Shown piece after piece: positions 55,590 through 64,000 of a DNA stretch of 64,000 nt. Each line of letters opens with the position of its first letter. The stretch's first letter is position 1. The stretch is from assembly GCA_040752275.1 (NCBI GenBank), contig JBFMFH010000112.1, forward strand, positions 1 through 64,000, in the 5' to 3' direction. Source of the stretch: JBFMFH01 sp040752275 (GTDB taxonomy: Bacteria; Acidobacteriota; Vicinamibacteria; Vicinamibacterales; JAKQTR01). Below the pieces are notes generated by a model. It saw nothing but the letters and a program-made list of their open reading frames with translations. It made no database searches and was not told the DNA's origin. The translations under genes were made by a program, and so were the position numbers.

Positions 55590-56378
55590 ATGATGATCGC
55601 GAAGCACAGGTTGTTCGTCGTTGCCGCCGCGATTGCGATGGGTGCGCCGCTCTCTCGGGTGGTGCCCGCGCAGGAAGCCGTCGACCAGAAGGCGGTTGCG
55701 CAGCAGCTCCTGTCGACCGAGGTGGAGGACCGCTTCAGGGCGCTCGCCCAGGCAAGGGCCCTCGGGCCGTCGCGAATTGGCCCCGAGCTTCGGGACGCCC
55801 TGATTGCAGCGCTGGAAGTAGAGAACCGGCGGACGAAGAGCCGGCACGAGGCAGCGCTTCGCGGGGAATACCTCGAGGATCGTGACGAGTTCTACCCGGA
55901 AGTGGCTGAAGTGGTGGTTGCCCTGCGCACTGCGCGGGCCATTCCGGCCCTGGCGGGAGCCTTGGGTCACGGCATGATGGTCATCCGGGCACTGGTGGAC
56001 TTCGGCGAGTCTGCCGTTCCGGCGGTACTGACAGTCGTGACGTCGGAGGATTCGCTCGTGCCCGCGGTGGACGACGGGCTGCACACGCTGCAGCTCGTGG
56101 TTGAGGGCTCAGAGACCAGGCCGCTCTCTCCGGCAACGCGCAGGGTGATTGTGGCGGCGGCAAGGCAGCGGTTGAGCGGCAGCCAGTTTGACACAGTCCT
56201 CTGCAACGCGTCGGACCTTGCCGTCGCGCTGAACGACCGGGGGCTACGAGAGATCGTACAGCGCTTGGCGGAAGACGGGAACGAGGTCGTGTCAAGGGGC
56301 GTCACCGATCCTTCGCTCGTCGAGCACGTGCAGCGCCGTGCCGCCGCGGCTCTGGCGAAGGCTGCGGCGCGACGTTGA
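55590..56378 (+). CDS. exported helical (HEAT-like) protein
   Basis: A 262-residue protein with a signal peptide (residues 1-28, ending VVPAQ). The body is all alpha-helical with loosely repeated units (LRDALIAALEVENRR, AVPAVLTVVTSEDSLVPAV), resembling HEAT-type solenoids. I do not recognise a family. It starts 15 bp after the M15-like gene, so the two form a unit. It converges on the EF-G2-like gene with 21 bp between the stops. Confidence 0.7.
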   Translation: MMIAKHRLFVVAAAIAMGAPLSRVVPAQEAVDQKAVAQQLLSTEVEDRFRALAQARALGPSRIGPELRDALIAALEVENRRTKSRHEAALRGEYLEDRDEFYPEVAEVVVALRTARAIPALAGALGHGMMVIRALVDFGESAVPAVLTVVTSEDSLVPAVDDGLHTLQLVVEGSETRPLSPATRRVIVAAARQRLSGSQFDTVLCNASDLAVALNDRGLREIVQRLAEDGNEVVSRGVTDPSLVEHVQRRAAAALAKAAARR

Positions 56379-56399
56379 CAGTCCCGTCGCGCTTCGACC

Positions 56400-58496
56400 T
56401 TATTCCTCTTCCTCCGCCGCCTCGCCCTTCTCGGCCTTCGACGCCGCGATGATCTTCGCCTGGAGGTGCGCCGGCACCTCCTCGTAGTGCGAGTACTCCA
56501 TGTGGTAGGTGCCGCGACCGCCGGTGGTCGAGGTCAGCGTCTGCTCGTAGGTGAGCATCTCCGACATCGGCACCTGGGCCTTGACGACGGTGGTGTGGCC
56601 GCGGGTGTCCATGCCCGAGACGCGCCCGCGCCGGCCGTTGATGTCGCCCATGATGTCACCGGCGAAGTCGCTCGGGACGTACACCTCGACGTTCATGATC
56701 GGCTCGAGGATCGTCGGGCGGCAGCGGGTCATGGCGTCCTTGAACGCCAGGCGACCGGCCATCTTGAAGGAGAGTTCGTTCGAGTCGACGGCATGGAACT
56801 TCCCGTCGAGGAGCGTCACCTTGAAGTCCATGACCGGGTACCCGGCCAGATAGCCGCGCATCCGCGCCTCCTGGATACCCTTCTCGACCGCCGGGCGGAA
56901 TTGCTGCGGAATCGACCCGCCGAAGATCTCGTCCACGAACTCGAAATCCGCGCCCCTGGGGAGCGGCTCCATCTTGATCGTGCAGTCGCCGAACTGCCCG
57001 TGGCCGCCGGTCTGCTTCTTGTGCCGGCCGTTGGCCTCGGTCGATGCGGTGATGGTCTCGCGGTACGGGATGCGCGGCAGCTTGAGGTTCACCTCGACGC
57101 CGAACCGCCGCTTCATCTTGTTGACGGTGACTTCGATGTGCAGCTGGCCTTGGCCCGAGAGCAGCAGCTCGTGCGTCTGCGGGTCGCGGCTGAAGCGGAT
57201 CGTCGGGTCCTCTTCCTGGATGCGCTGGAGCGCCGTGCTGATCTTCTCCTCGTCGCCGCGTGACTTCGGCTCCATCGCATACGAAAGCACGGGCTCGGGG
57301 AACGTCATGGACGCGAATCGGATCGGGCTGTCCTTGTCGCCCAGCGTGTCGTTGGTCTGCGTGTCCTTGAGCTTCGCGACGGCGCCGAGATCTCCCGCCT
57401 TGATCTCGGGCACGTCCGTCGTCGTCTTGCCCTGCATGACCCCGATGTGGCCGAGGCGCTCCGTCGAGTCCTTGGTCAAATTGGAGATGGTCGAGTCCGC
57501 CTTGACCGATCCGCGCAGGACTCGGAAGAGATTGATGCGCCCGGCGAATGGGTCGGCGATGGTCTTCCACACGAACACCGCCGCCGGGCCGCCGTCGCTG
57601 ACCCGGAACTCGGTTTCCACCCCGGCCTTGTCGGTGGCCTTCACGGTGCGCTCGGCCGCGGAAGGCAGGTAGGCCATCACGGCGTCGAGCAGGGGCTGGA
57701 TCGCGATGTTGGCCAGACCCGACGTGCAGACGAGCGGGAACACCTTGCCCGTGTTGACGGCGGCCTTCAGCCCGCGGACCAGTTCCTCCTGGGTCAGCGT
57801 GCCGGCCTCGAAGAACTGCTCCATGAGGCTGTCGTCCGCCTCGGCCACCATCTCGACCAGGGCCTCCCGCGCCTCCTTCGCCTTATCGGCGAGGTTCGCC
57901 GGGACGTCGCCCTCGGTGACCTTCCCCGAGCCGTCGGCGGCGTAGGTATACGCCTTCATGCCCACCAGATCCACGACGCCCTTGAAGTCCTTTTCTTCGC
58001 CGATCGGCATCTGGATGGGGACGACGCCCCGACCGAAGGTGGTGTGCAGACCGTCGAGCGTCCGCTCCAGGCTGGCGCGATCGCGCTCGAGCTTGCTCAG
58101 GACCACCAGGCGGGGAAGGCCCTGCCGGGCCGCCTCATCCCACACCTTCTCGGTCTGCACTTCCGGGCCCGACACCGCATCCACCAGGACCAGCGCACCG
58201 TCCGCCACGTGAAGGCCCGCGCAGGCGTCGCTGAAGAAGTTCGCGAAGCCAGGCGTGTCGACGATGTTGATCTTCGCCTTGTTCCACTCGGCATACGCGA
58301 TGCTCGACGAGAGCGTGTGCTTGCGCGCGACCTCCTCATCGTCGAAGTCCGTGACCGTGTTTCCCTCGTCGACCTTGCCCAGGCGGTTGACCATGCCGGC
58401 GTCGAACAACATGGCGGACGTCAACTGCGTCTTGCCAGAGCCCCCGTGACCGACAATCGCGATGTTCCAGATGCTGGCGGCGTCGTAGACCTTCAT
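56400..58496 (-). CDS. elongation factor G paralogue (EF-G2 type)
   Basis: A 698-residue, five-domain EF-G homologue, probably the EF-G2 (EFG II) subfamily rather than the main translocase. G1 is GHGGSGKT (16-23) instead of AHIDAGKT. The switch II motif is DTPGFANF (80-87), where the catalytic His of DTPGHVDF is Phe. G4 reads SKLERD (134-139), where NKxD is expected. Domain IV keeps GYPVMDFKVTLLDG and DSNELSF. No rpsL, rpsG or standard fusA is nearby. Its role is unknown; weakened GTP hydrolysis is inference. Its last 308 bp are duplicated at 53980-54287. Confidence 0.9.
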   Translation of the reverse strand: MKVYDAASIWNIAIVGHGGSGKTQLTSAMLFDAGMVNRLGKVDEGNTVTDFDDEEVARKHTLSSSIAYAEWNKAKINIVDTPGFANFFSDACAGLHVADGALVLVDAVSGPEVQTEKVWDEAARQGLPRLVVLSKLERDRASLERTLDGLHTTFGRGVVPIQMPIGEEKDFKGVVDLVGMKAYTYAADGSGKVTEGDVPANLADKAKEAREALVEMVAEADDSLMEQFFEAGTLTQEELVRGLKAAVNTGKVFPLVCTSGLANIAIQPLLDAVMAYLPSAAERTVKATDKAGVETEFRVSDGGPAAVFVWKTIADPFAGRINLFRVLRGSVKADSTISNLTKDSTERLGHIGVMQGKTTTDVPEIKAGDLGAVAKLKDTQTNDTLGDKDSPIRFASMTFPEPVLSYAMEPKSRGDEEKISTALQRIQEEDPTIRFSRDPQTHELLLSGQGQLHIEVTVNKMKRRFGVEVNLKLPRIPYRETITASTEANGRHKKQTGGHGQFGDCTIKMEPLPRGADFEFVDEIFGGSIPQQFRPAVEKGIQEARMRGYLAGYPVMDFKVTLLDGKFHAVDSNELSFKMAGRLAFKDAMTRCRPTILEPIMNVEVYVPSDFAGDIMGDINGRRGRVSGMDTRGHTTVVKAQVPMSEMLTYEQTLTSTTGGRGTYHMEYSHYEEVPAHLQAKIIAASKAEKGEAAEEEE

Positions 58497-58559
58497 GAGC
58501 GGTAATCCCCTTGGACGGACGGCGGCGAACGCAACAAAAATCCAATGATACTACGGCGC

Positions 58560-58592
58560 GCGGGATTCGGGATTCGGGACTCGGGATTCGGT
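58560..58592. repeat. 7-bp tandem repeat, GGGATTC
   Basis: Four GGGATTC / GGGACTC units in the 288-bp spacer between two minus-strand genes. Near 58645-58670 a 12-bp unit (GCACTGCGATTC) is also repeated. No gene was seen in this spacer. Confidence 0.85.
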
Positions 58593-58784
58593 TCCACCCT
58601 GCACGCGGGCCTCCCGGACGACCGGGCATGCGCGTCCAGGCGGTACTCGCACTGCGATTCGCACTGCGATCTCGTCCAACCACGAGGCCCCGTGCACCCA
58701 CGCCTCAGGCGCACGCCCGGAACACAGTGGGTGCGGTGCCCCAGATGGCGGGCCTCAAGCAGAATCGGTCGGCTGCGGACTGGG

Positions 58785-60098
58785 CTATTCGTAGCGGAGC
58801 GCCTCGATGGGGTCCAGCCGGGCCGCGCGAATCGCGGGCACCAGGCCGAAGAAGATGCCCGTACCGGCCGAGAAGCCGAAGCCGAGCGCGAAACTCCACC
58901 ACGGCATCGAGATGGGGAAGCCGGTCGCGTAGTGGACTCCGAGGCCGATGCTGGACCCGATGAGGATACCGAGCACGCCTCCCACCGAGGTGAGGAAGAC
59001 GGCTTCGAGGAGGAACTGCCAGAGAATCTCGCGCCGCCGGGCGCCAAGAGCCTTGCGGACGCCGATCTCGCGCGTGCGCTCGGTGACCGAGATCATCATG
59101 ATGGCCATGACCCCGATTCCGCCGACCATGAGGGCGATCGACGAAATGACGACCAGGCCGATGAAGAACGCGCCCGTCAACTGGTCCCACACCTTGAGCG
59201 CGGCGTCCTGGGTGATGATGTCGAAGTCGTTGGGCTCGTCGAGCTTCAGGCCATGGCGGATCCGCATGATCTGCTCGACCTCGTCCATGGCGGCCTGCCG
59301 GCCGGCATCCTCCCGGGGCACGACGGCAATCATCGCGCTCTGGAAGGCGCTGGCGTCCGTGACGGTGCCGTTGACGCTGACGCGCCCGCGCGCCTGGCGC
59401 CACCCGAACTGTTTCTGGAACGTCGTGTACGGGATGACGGCGAAATCATCCTGGCCGCTGCCGATGCCCATCGGGCTCGGCCGCGGGCCGACGTAGCCGA
59501 CGACCTCGAACTGTTGCGCGCCGATACGCACCTGCTTGCCCACGGGGTCGATGTTGGGGAAGAGAGCCTTGAACGCCGTCTGGCCCAGCACGACGACGTT
59601 GCGGCGGTGCAGCACTTCGGACTCGGTGAAGAACCGCCCGCCTTCGAGCTTCAGGAAATTGACGGCGGCGTAGTTCTCCGACACGCCGATGATCGACAGT
59701 TCTTTCGTGCGCTCGCCCTTGTAGTGGATACGGGCTCGTCCGGGTACTCCCCACGCGCCCAGCCACACATCCACGCGGCCTGCCGAGGGCGCTTCACGCT
59801 CGATGGCCTTCGCGTCGTCGACGGTCAGCACGGGCCGCTTGATCAGATCCCGGAACTCCTTGCCGGCGGCGAAGCTCACGCCGCTGAACTTCGCGACGAA
59901 GATCGTGTTCGGACCCAGTTCGCGGATCGAGTCTCTCAGTGACTCGTCGAAGCCCCGGATGAGGGACGTCATGCCCACAATGGCGGTGATCCCAATGACG
60001 ATGCCCAGGATGGTGAGGACCGACCGCATCTTCTGGCTGCGGAGCGTATCGAACGCCAGCCCGATGATGTCGCCGAACAGGGCGAAGCGCATGGCCAT
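58785..60098 (-). CDS. ABC transporter permease, MacB/FtsX type (2)
   Basis: A 437-residue inner-membrane protein. It has one N-terminal helix (LTILGIVIGITAIVGM), a MacB-type periplasmic domain (about 45-290) and three C-terminal FtsX helices ending ARLDPIEALRYE. Such permeases drive lipoprotein or peptide export mechanically with a MacB/LolD ATPase. No ATPase domain is fused or present in the operon. It lies 4 bp after the paralogue upstream. Confidence 0.9.
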   Translation of the reverse strand: MAMRFALFGDIIGLAFDTLRSQKMRSVLTILGIVIGITAIVGMTSLIRGFDESLRDSIRELGPNTIFVAKFSGVSFAAGKEFRDLIKRPVLTVDDAKAIEREAPSAGRVDVWLGAWGVPGRARIHYKGERTKELSIIGVSENYAAVNFLKLEGGRFFTESEVLHRRNVVVLGQTAFKALFPNIDPVGKQVRIGAQQFEVVGYVGPRPSPMGIGSGQDDFAVIPYTTFQKQFGWRQARGRVSVNGTVTDASAFQSAMIAVVPREDAGRQAAMDEVEQIMRIRHGLKLDEPNDFDIITQDAALKVWDQLTGAFFIGLVVISSIALMVGGIGVMAIMMISVTERTREIGVRKALGARRREILWQFLLEAVFLTSVGGVLGILIGSSIGLGVHYATGFPISMPWWSFALGFGFSAGTGIFFGLVPAIRAARLDPIEALRYE

Positions 60099-60102
60099 GG
60101 CC

Positions 60103-61326
60103 CTACTCCTTCCTCAAGGCCTCGATCGGATCCAGCCGCGCGGCCCGCATCGCCGGGTAGACGCCGAAGAACAGGCCGACCATGGCGGTGATCCCGATGC
60201 CCAGCGCGACCGACCAGATCTGAACGGCCGCGGGCAGAGGGCTGGCCTTCGAGATGATCCACGCGACGAGGAAGCCGAGCGTCGTGCCGACGACGCCTCC
60301 GGCGACCGACAGCGTCACGGACTCCGCCAGGACCTGGAGCATGATGTCGCGCCGCTTCGCGCCCAGCGCCTTGCGCAGCCCGATCTCGAAGGTGCGCTCG
60401 GTGACCACCATCAACATGATGTTCATGATGACAATGCCACCGACGACGAGCGACAAGGCGACGACGCCCACGAGCACCGCGAAGATCCCCGTGGTCGCCT
60501 GCCTGTAGATCCCGAGCAGCGTGTCCGAGGTGAACATCCCGAAGTTGTTCTTGTCCTTCGGCTTGAGCCGCCGCTCGATGCGCAGGGCCACGGTGGCCTC
60601 GTCCATGGCGTCGTTGACGAGCATCGGGTCGGTCGGCTTCACGTTCAGGCTGAGCCGGACCCGGGCGCCGAAGATCTTCTGGAACGCCCCGAGGGGAATG
60701 ACGGCGAACTCGTCCTGGGACTGGCCGAAGATGGCCCCCTTCTTCTCGTTCACGCCCACCACGCGGAAGTGGACCCCCTCGATCTTGATGATCCGGTCGA
60801 GAGGGTTGGCCTGGCCGAAGAGCCGGTCGGCCGTGCCCCAGCCCAGCAGGACGACGTTCCTGTTGCGCTCGACCTCGCTCGGCGTGACGAGGCGCCCTTT
60901 CTCGACGTCGTAGGACGAGAAGTCCACGTACTCCGCCGTGACGCCCCGGATGTTCACGCTCTCGAGGACGTGCTCCTCGAAGGTGACCTTGCCGGCCCGG
61001 CTGCTCTCGGCCATCACCGACCGGATGGACGGGCCGCCTTCCTTGATGGCCTCGGCGTCGTTCAGCGTGATGAGCGGGTTGCTCCGGACCTTCTCGAAGT
61101 CGTCCTCGCTCATCGTCACGCCGTAGCGATCGACGACGAAGGAGTCGGCGCCGACGTCCGACACGATGGCGTCGGTGACCGTGGCGTTGAGGCCCTGGAT
61201 CAGGGACACCACGGCGATGATCGACGTCACAGCGACGATGTTGCCGAGGACGCTCATGAACGAGCGGAGCTTGCTCGACCAAATCGCCCGCAGGGCGATG
61301 GCGACCCCTTCGAGGATGCGTCCCAC
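60103..61326 (-). CDS. ABC transporter permease, MacB/FtsX type (1)
   Basis: A 407-residue paralogue of the next gene with the same layout: N-terminal helix (SVLGNIVAVTSIIAVVSLI), periplasmic domain, and three C-terminal helices ending ARLDPIEALRKE. TERTFEIGLRKALGAKRRDI is the typical cytoplasmic coupling segment. The two permeases could form a heterodimer. It lies 11 bp downstream of the MacA-like gene. Confidence 0.9.
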   Translation of the reverse strand: MGRILEGVAIALRAIWSSKLRSFMSVLGNIVAVTSIIAVVSLIQGLNATVTDAIVSDVGADSFVVDRYGVTMSEDDFEKVRSNPLITLNDAEAIKEGGPSIRSVMAESSRAGKVTFEEHVLESVNIRGVTAEYVDFSSYDVEKGRLVTPSEVERNRNVVLLGWGTADRLFGQANPLDRIIKIEGVHFRVVGVNEKKGAIFGQSQDEFAVIPLGAFQKIFGARVRLSLNVKPTDPMLVNDAMDEATVALRIERRLKPKDKNNFGMFTSDTLLGIYRQATTGIFAVLVGVVALSLVVGGIVIMNIMLMVVTERTFEIGLRKALGAKRRDIMLQVLAESVTLSVAGGVVGTTLGFLVAWIISKASPLPAAVQIWSVALGIGITAMVGLFFGVYPAMRAARLDPIEALRKE

Positions 61327-61337
61327 GGCTCAGTGCC

Positions 61338-62663
61338 TCAGCTCTTCTTCTCCTGGACCTTCACCGGATCGCCGTCCTTCATGTCGCGAACCGAGTTGAA
61401 CGGTCCCGTGATCACCTGGGCGCCCTCGTCCAGTCCCGAGAGCACCTCGAAGTACTTCTCGCCGGCGATGCCGGTCTTGAGGGGCATGAACACGGCCTTG
61501 CCGTCCTTCACGACGAACACGCCTTCGGTCTCCTTCTTCGTCTGACCCGGCCTGAGCTCGGCGGCCTGGAGACCCGGGCGCCGCTTGGCCTGCTTCTCGT
61601 TGGCTGGCGGCCGGACGACGTTGCCCTTCTCGTCGAAGACCAGCTCGCGAACCGTCGCGGCCTGGATGGGCACGGACACAACCTTCTCGCGCGTGGCCGT
61701 GGTGATGTCGGCCGTGCAGGTGAAGCCCGGCCGCACGTCGGGCACCTCGCCTTCGACCGTGACCACGACCTTGAAATTCGTGGCGCCGCCCGACGCCGCG
61801 GCCGCTCCGGTCGCCTGAATCGGACTGTTGCCGATCTCGGTGATGACGCCGGGGAAGGTCTTGTCCGGCAGGGCGTCGATCGTCACTTTCGCCTTCTGAC
61901 CCAACGCCAGACTCGGGACGTCGGTCTCGTCCACCTCGAGCTCGGCCTCGATCACCGACATGTCGGCAATCGTCAGGAGGACCGTGCCCGCGTTGTTCAT
62001 CGTCCCGATGACGACCGTTTCGCCCTCTTCGATGTTCCGTCGCGTCACGATGCCGTTGATCGGCGAGTCAATCGTCACCTGGCTCAGGTTGTACCTGGCG
62101 TTGTTGAGGTCGGCGATCGACTGGCGGATGCGCTGCTGCTGGACGGCAATCTCCGACTCGCGTACCTGGACGTCGCGCTGCCGGAGCTTCAGCTCGTTCT
62201 CGGCCCGGTCCAGCGCCTCCTTGGTCGTCAACTGGTCCTTCCATAGACTCTGCTGGCGCTTGAAACTGTCCTGCGCGAGCGCCAGTTGCAGCGTGGCGGA
62301 ATCGAGCTGGACCTTCGCCTGTTCGACCGCCGTGCGCTGGGCGTTCAATCCCGCCTCGCCGCGCTCCACGGAACTACGCGCCGAGCGGGGATCGATCTCG
62401 AGGAGGAACTGCCCGGCCGTGACCCTGGCGCCCTCCTCGACGGCCAGCTTCGTCACACGGCCCATGGTGTTGGCGCTGATGTTGACCGACTGCTTGGGCT
62501 GGATCCGGCCCGACGCCGACACGATCGCCTCGAGATTGCGCTTCTCGATCTTCTCGACCTGCACCTCCACGCCGGTTTCCCGCTTGAAGTACAGGTTCGC
62601 AGCGACGATTCCGCCCAGGACCACGACGATGGCGACACCGATGAGAATCTTCTTGGCGTTCAC
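61338..62663 (-). CDS. periplasmic adaptor protein, MacA/HlyD family
   Basis: A 441-residue membrane-fusion protein. It has an N-terminal anchor (KKILIGVAIVVVLGGIVAA), a lipoyl/barrel part (IVSASGRIQPKQSVNI), a long coiled-coil hairpin (about 95-190), and then beta-barrel and C-terminal domains. It links inner-membrane permeases to an outer-membrane exit. I chose the GTG at 62663, with GGAG upstream, 4 bp after the Yip1 stop. No TolC-type gene is in the window. Confidence 0.9.
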   Translation of the reverse strand: MNAKKILIGVAIVVVLGGIVAANLYFKRETGVEVQVEKIEKRNLEAIVSASGRIQPKQSVNISANTMGRVTKLAVEEGARVTAGQFLLEIDPRSARSSVERGEAGLNAQRTAVEQAKVQLDSATLQLALAQDSFKRQQSLWKDQLTTKEALDRAENELKLRQRDVQVRESEIAVQQQRIRQSIADLNNARYNLSQVTIDSPINGIVTRRNIEEGETVVIGTMNNAGTVLLTIADMSVIEAELEVDETDVPSLALGQKAKVTIDALPDKTFPGVITEIGNSPIQATGAAAASGGATNFKVVVTVEGEVPDVRPGFTCTADITTATREKVVSVPIQAATVRELVFDEKGNVVRPPANEKQAKRRPGLQAAELRPGQTKKETEGVFVVKDGKAVFMPLKTGIAGEKYFEVLSGLDEGAQVITGPFNSVRDMKDGDPVKVQEKKS

Positions 62664-62667
62664 GCGA

Positions 62668-63399
62668 CTAGGCTCCCGAGCCGCCCGATGAGACCGCGGC
62701 AAAGATGATGGCGATGATCCCGTAGACCACGAACAGGCCCGTGGCAATCGGGCCGGTCTTGCGGCGGTAGAGGACACTCAGACCGATGGCGAGCAGGAAC
62801 ACCCACCACACGATGAACAGATCGACCGTACCGAGGAACTTGGCCACGAAGCTCGTCTCGTCGAGCATCGGCAGGAACACCGCCAGATTGGTGGCGCTCG
62901 ACATCGACTCGCGGACGTAGTTCAAGGGTGCGACAAACAGCTGCTGAACGACGCTGATCGCGCCCGTGTGCACCACCACCGCGAAAGTCTGCTTGAACGA
63001 CGAGTCACCCCCAAGGGCGGCGTTGAAGACGGCGAACAGGACGCCCGCGAGGGCCAGCGTCACCAGAGGCTGGAAGATGAGGATGCCCCCGACCGCCAGA
63101 TACGGCGCGAACTTGGCCACGCTCTCCACCCGGGCGTAAGCCTCGTCGCTCACCTGTGTGCCGGACGACTCCATCGATCGGACCGCCTGATCCAGCCAGG
63201 CCTGCTTGCCGACGTCCGTGTACAGAAACCCGCCGGTACACACGACGGCCACCAGGATCACGAGGGCCATCATCCCAAACCACCTCGGCCGGGCCACCAC
63301 ATCGGCGAAGGTCTCCCGGGGCGAGGTCAAGATGCCCCAGACGCGGGCGGGCAGACTCTTGCCCTGAGGGGCGGGTGTCGCGGCAGGCGCTTCACTCAT
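62668..63399 (-). CDS. Yip1-family membrane protein
   Basis: A 243-residue protein with a Pro/Ala-rich N-terminus, then RVWGILTSPRETFADVVARP (typical of Yip1/YIF1 domains), and five membrane helices. Function in bacteria is not known. The ATG at 63399 has AAAGGA upstream. First gene of the minus-strand unit Yip1-MacA-permease-permease. Confidence 0.85.
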   Translation of the reverse strand: MSEAPAATPAPQGKSLPARVWGILTSPRETFADVVARPRWFGMMALVILVAVVCTGGFLYTDVGKQAWLDQAVRSMESSGTQVSDEAYARVESVAKFAPYLAVGGILIFQPLVTLALAGVLFAVFNAALGGDSSFKQTFAVVVHTGAISVVQQLFVAPLNYVRESMSSATNLAVFLPMLDETSFVAKFLGTVDLFIVWWVFLLAIGLSVLYRRKTGPIATGLFVVYGIIAIIFAAVSSGGSGA

Positions 63400-63712
63400 G
63401 ACGGGTCCTTTCGATGGAAGAACGTGCACACCCCGAGGGGCCAGCCGGCGCGTGTCGCAGGCGGTCCACAGGCCCCACAAGTCTCTAAGTGTAGACGATT
63501 TCGGCCGATTGTGTGTTCCATCGGCTGCCCGACGGGCTCATGCCCGGCGCCTCTTCTGCCGAAACTACGGGCTTGGAGCGGTAGTTGCACGAAGTCTATC
63601 TGCCCGCAGGGAGGCCTGAGACGCGAAGGTGCCATTGGTCGAACGACCCAGGCTGGTGCGCGCCCGGTGCCAGTTGCCCCGGGAATTGACCTAGACAGAA
63701 ACGTAACCGACG
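63400..63712. other. intergenic, divergent promoter region
   Basis: No gene is seen. It lies between the Yip1 operon (minus) and the pilB-like gene (plus), so it should hold both promoters. TTGACC at 63687-63692 is a -35-like site without a clear -10. Confidence 0.4.
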
Positions 63713-64000
63713 ATGGCCGTACGTATAGGGGAGCTGCTCCTCAAAGAGCAGCGCATCACACCCGACCAGCTCCAGCAGGGCCTGGCCTACCAGAAGTCCA
63801 ACGGGGGCAAGGTGGGCACGGCGCTGGTCAAGCTGGGATTCGTCCGCGAGGACGACATCACGGGCCTCCTCAGCCGCCAGTACGGCGTGCCGTCCATCAA
63901 CCTGGACCAGTTCGACATCGACCCGGCGGTCATCAAGCTGGTGCCGGTCGAGACCGCCCAGAAGTACCAGATCATCCCCCTCAGCCGTGCTGGGGCCACG
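63713..64000 (+). CDS. type IV pilus / type II secretion ATPase, N-terminal part
   Basis: The first 96 codons of a gene that runs off the right edge. MAVRIGELLLKEQRITPDQL, GTALVKLGFVREDDITGLLS and the GVPSINLDQFDIDPAVIKLV block are the MshE/GspE N-terminal domain, found in PilB and GspE assembly ATPases. The ATPase core lies outside the window, so pilB and gspE cannot be told apart. Confidence 0.88.
   Translation, partial: MAVRIGELLLKEQRITPDQLQQGLAYQKSNGGKVGTALVKLGFVREDDITGLLSRQYGVPSINLDQFDIDPAVIKLVPVETAQKYQIIPLSRAGAT

Noticed and set aside
58545..59942. A 465-codon plus-strand frame opposite the permease gene
   Set aside because: Low-complexity His/Asp/Arg-rich translation, fully antisense to a well-supported MacB-type permease.

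Overview
The window looks like chromosomal DNA from a high-GC, Gram-negative bacterium, most likely an Acidobacteriota of the Vicinamibacteria type. This is inferred from several things together: lipopolysaccharide genes, a TonB-dependent receptor with an N-terminal carboxypeptidase-regulatory fold, TPR and Yip1/MacB-type proteins, zinc-type ribosomal proteins, and intergenic spacers full of 7-bp tandem repeats. No rRNA is present to settle the taxonomy.

Layout. Positions 1-9066 hold selA, two hypothetical genes, a cold-shock protein, purH, and a minus-strand envelope operon (Trm112-like protein, family-9 glycosyltransferase, O-antigen-ligase-like protein, heptose kinase, acetyltransferase). 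Positions 9141-12879 form an operon of a TPR protein, a LolB-like lipoprotein and ispE. A minus-strand TonB-dependent receptor (12913-15273) follows, with a clear TPP riboswitch in its leader, so it is probably a thiamin uptake receptor. Then come tRNA-Gln, prs, rplY and pth; rpsF-rpsR-rplI-dnaB; and radA, a YacL-like PIN-TRAM protein, plsC, an ispD-ispF fusion, gltX and rlmB. These orders resemble the lolB-ispE-prs-pth order of enterobacteria and the radA-yacL-ispD-ispF-gltX-rlmB order of Bacillus.

Positions 27945-46506 hold a tRNA cluster (Thr-UGU, Tyr, Gly, Thr-GGU) leading into tuf, then a nearly complete S10-spc-alpha ribosomal superoperon ending in rpoA-rplQ and a strong hairpin. The tRNA spacers carry 85-bp tandem repeats and palindromes attached to the tRNA 3' ends. 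tuf differs from its neighbours in codon use and in its switch I sequence. A degenerate second copy of the SecY N-terminus precedes secY.

Positions 46586-64000 are more accessory: a deoxynucleoside kinase, cydAB, a tandem pair of Tat-signal PLP enzymes with an XRE regulator, and an EF-G paralogue (EF-G2 type) with altered GTPase motifs. The last 308 bp of that EF-G gene are duplicated 2.4 kb away, on the far side of a two-gene segment of lower apparent GC (a frameshifted M15-like peptidase and an exported alpha-helical protein). A Yip1-MacA-like-two-permease operon and the start of a pilB/gspE ATPase end the window.

The observations most worth following up are the EF-G 3'-end duplication around a possible insertion, the tRNA- and stop-codon-anchored palindromes with the 85-bp repeats, the unusual tuf, the mini-SecY, the paired Tat-exported PLP enzymes and the riboswitch-controlled receptor.
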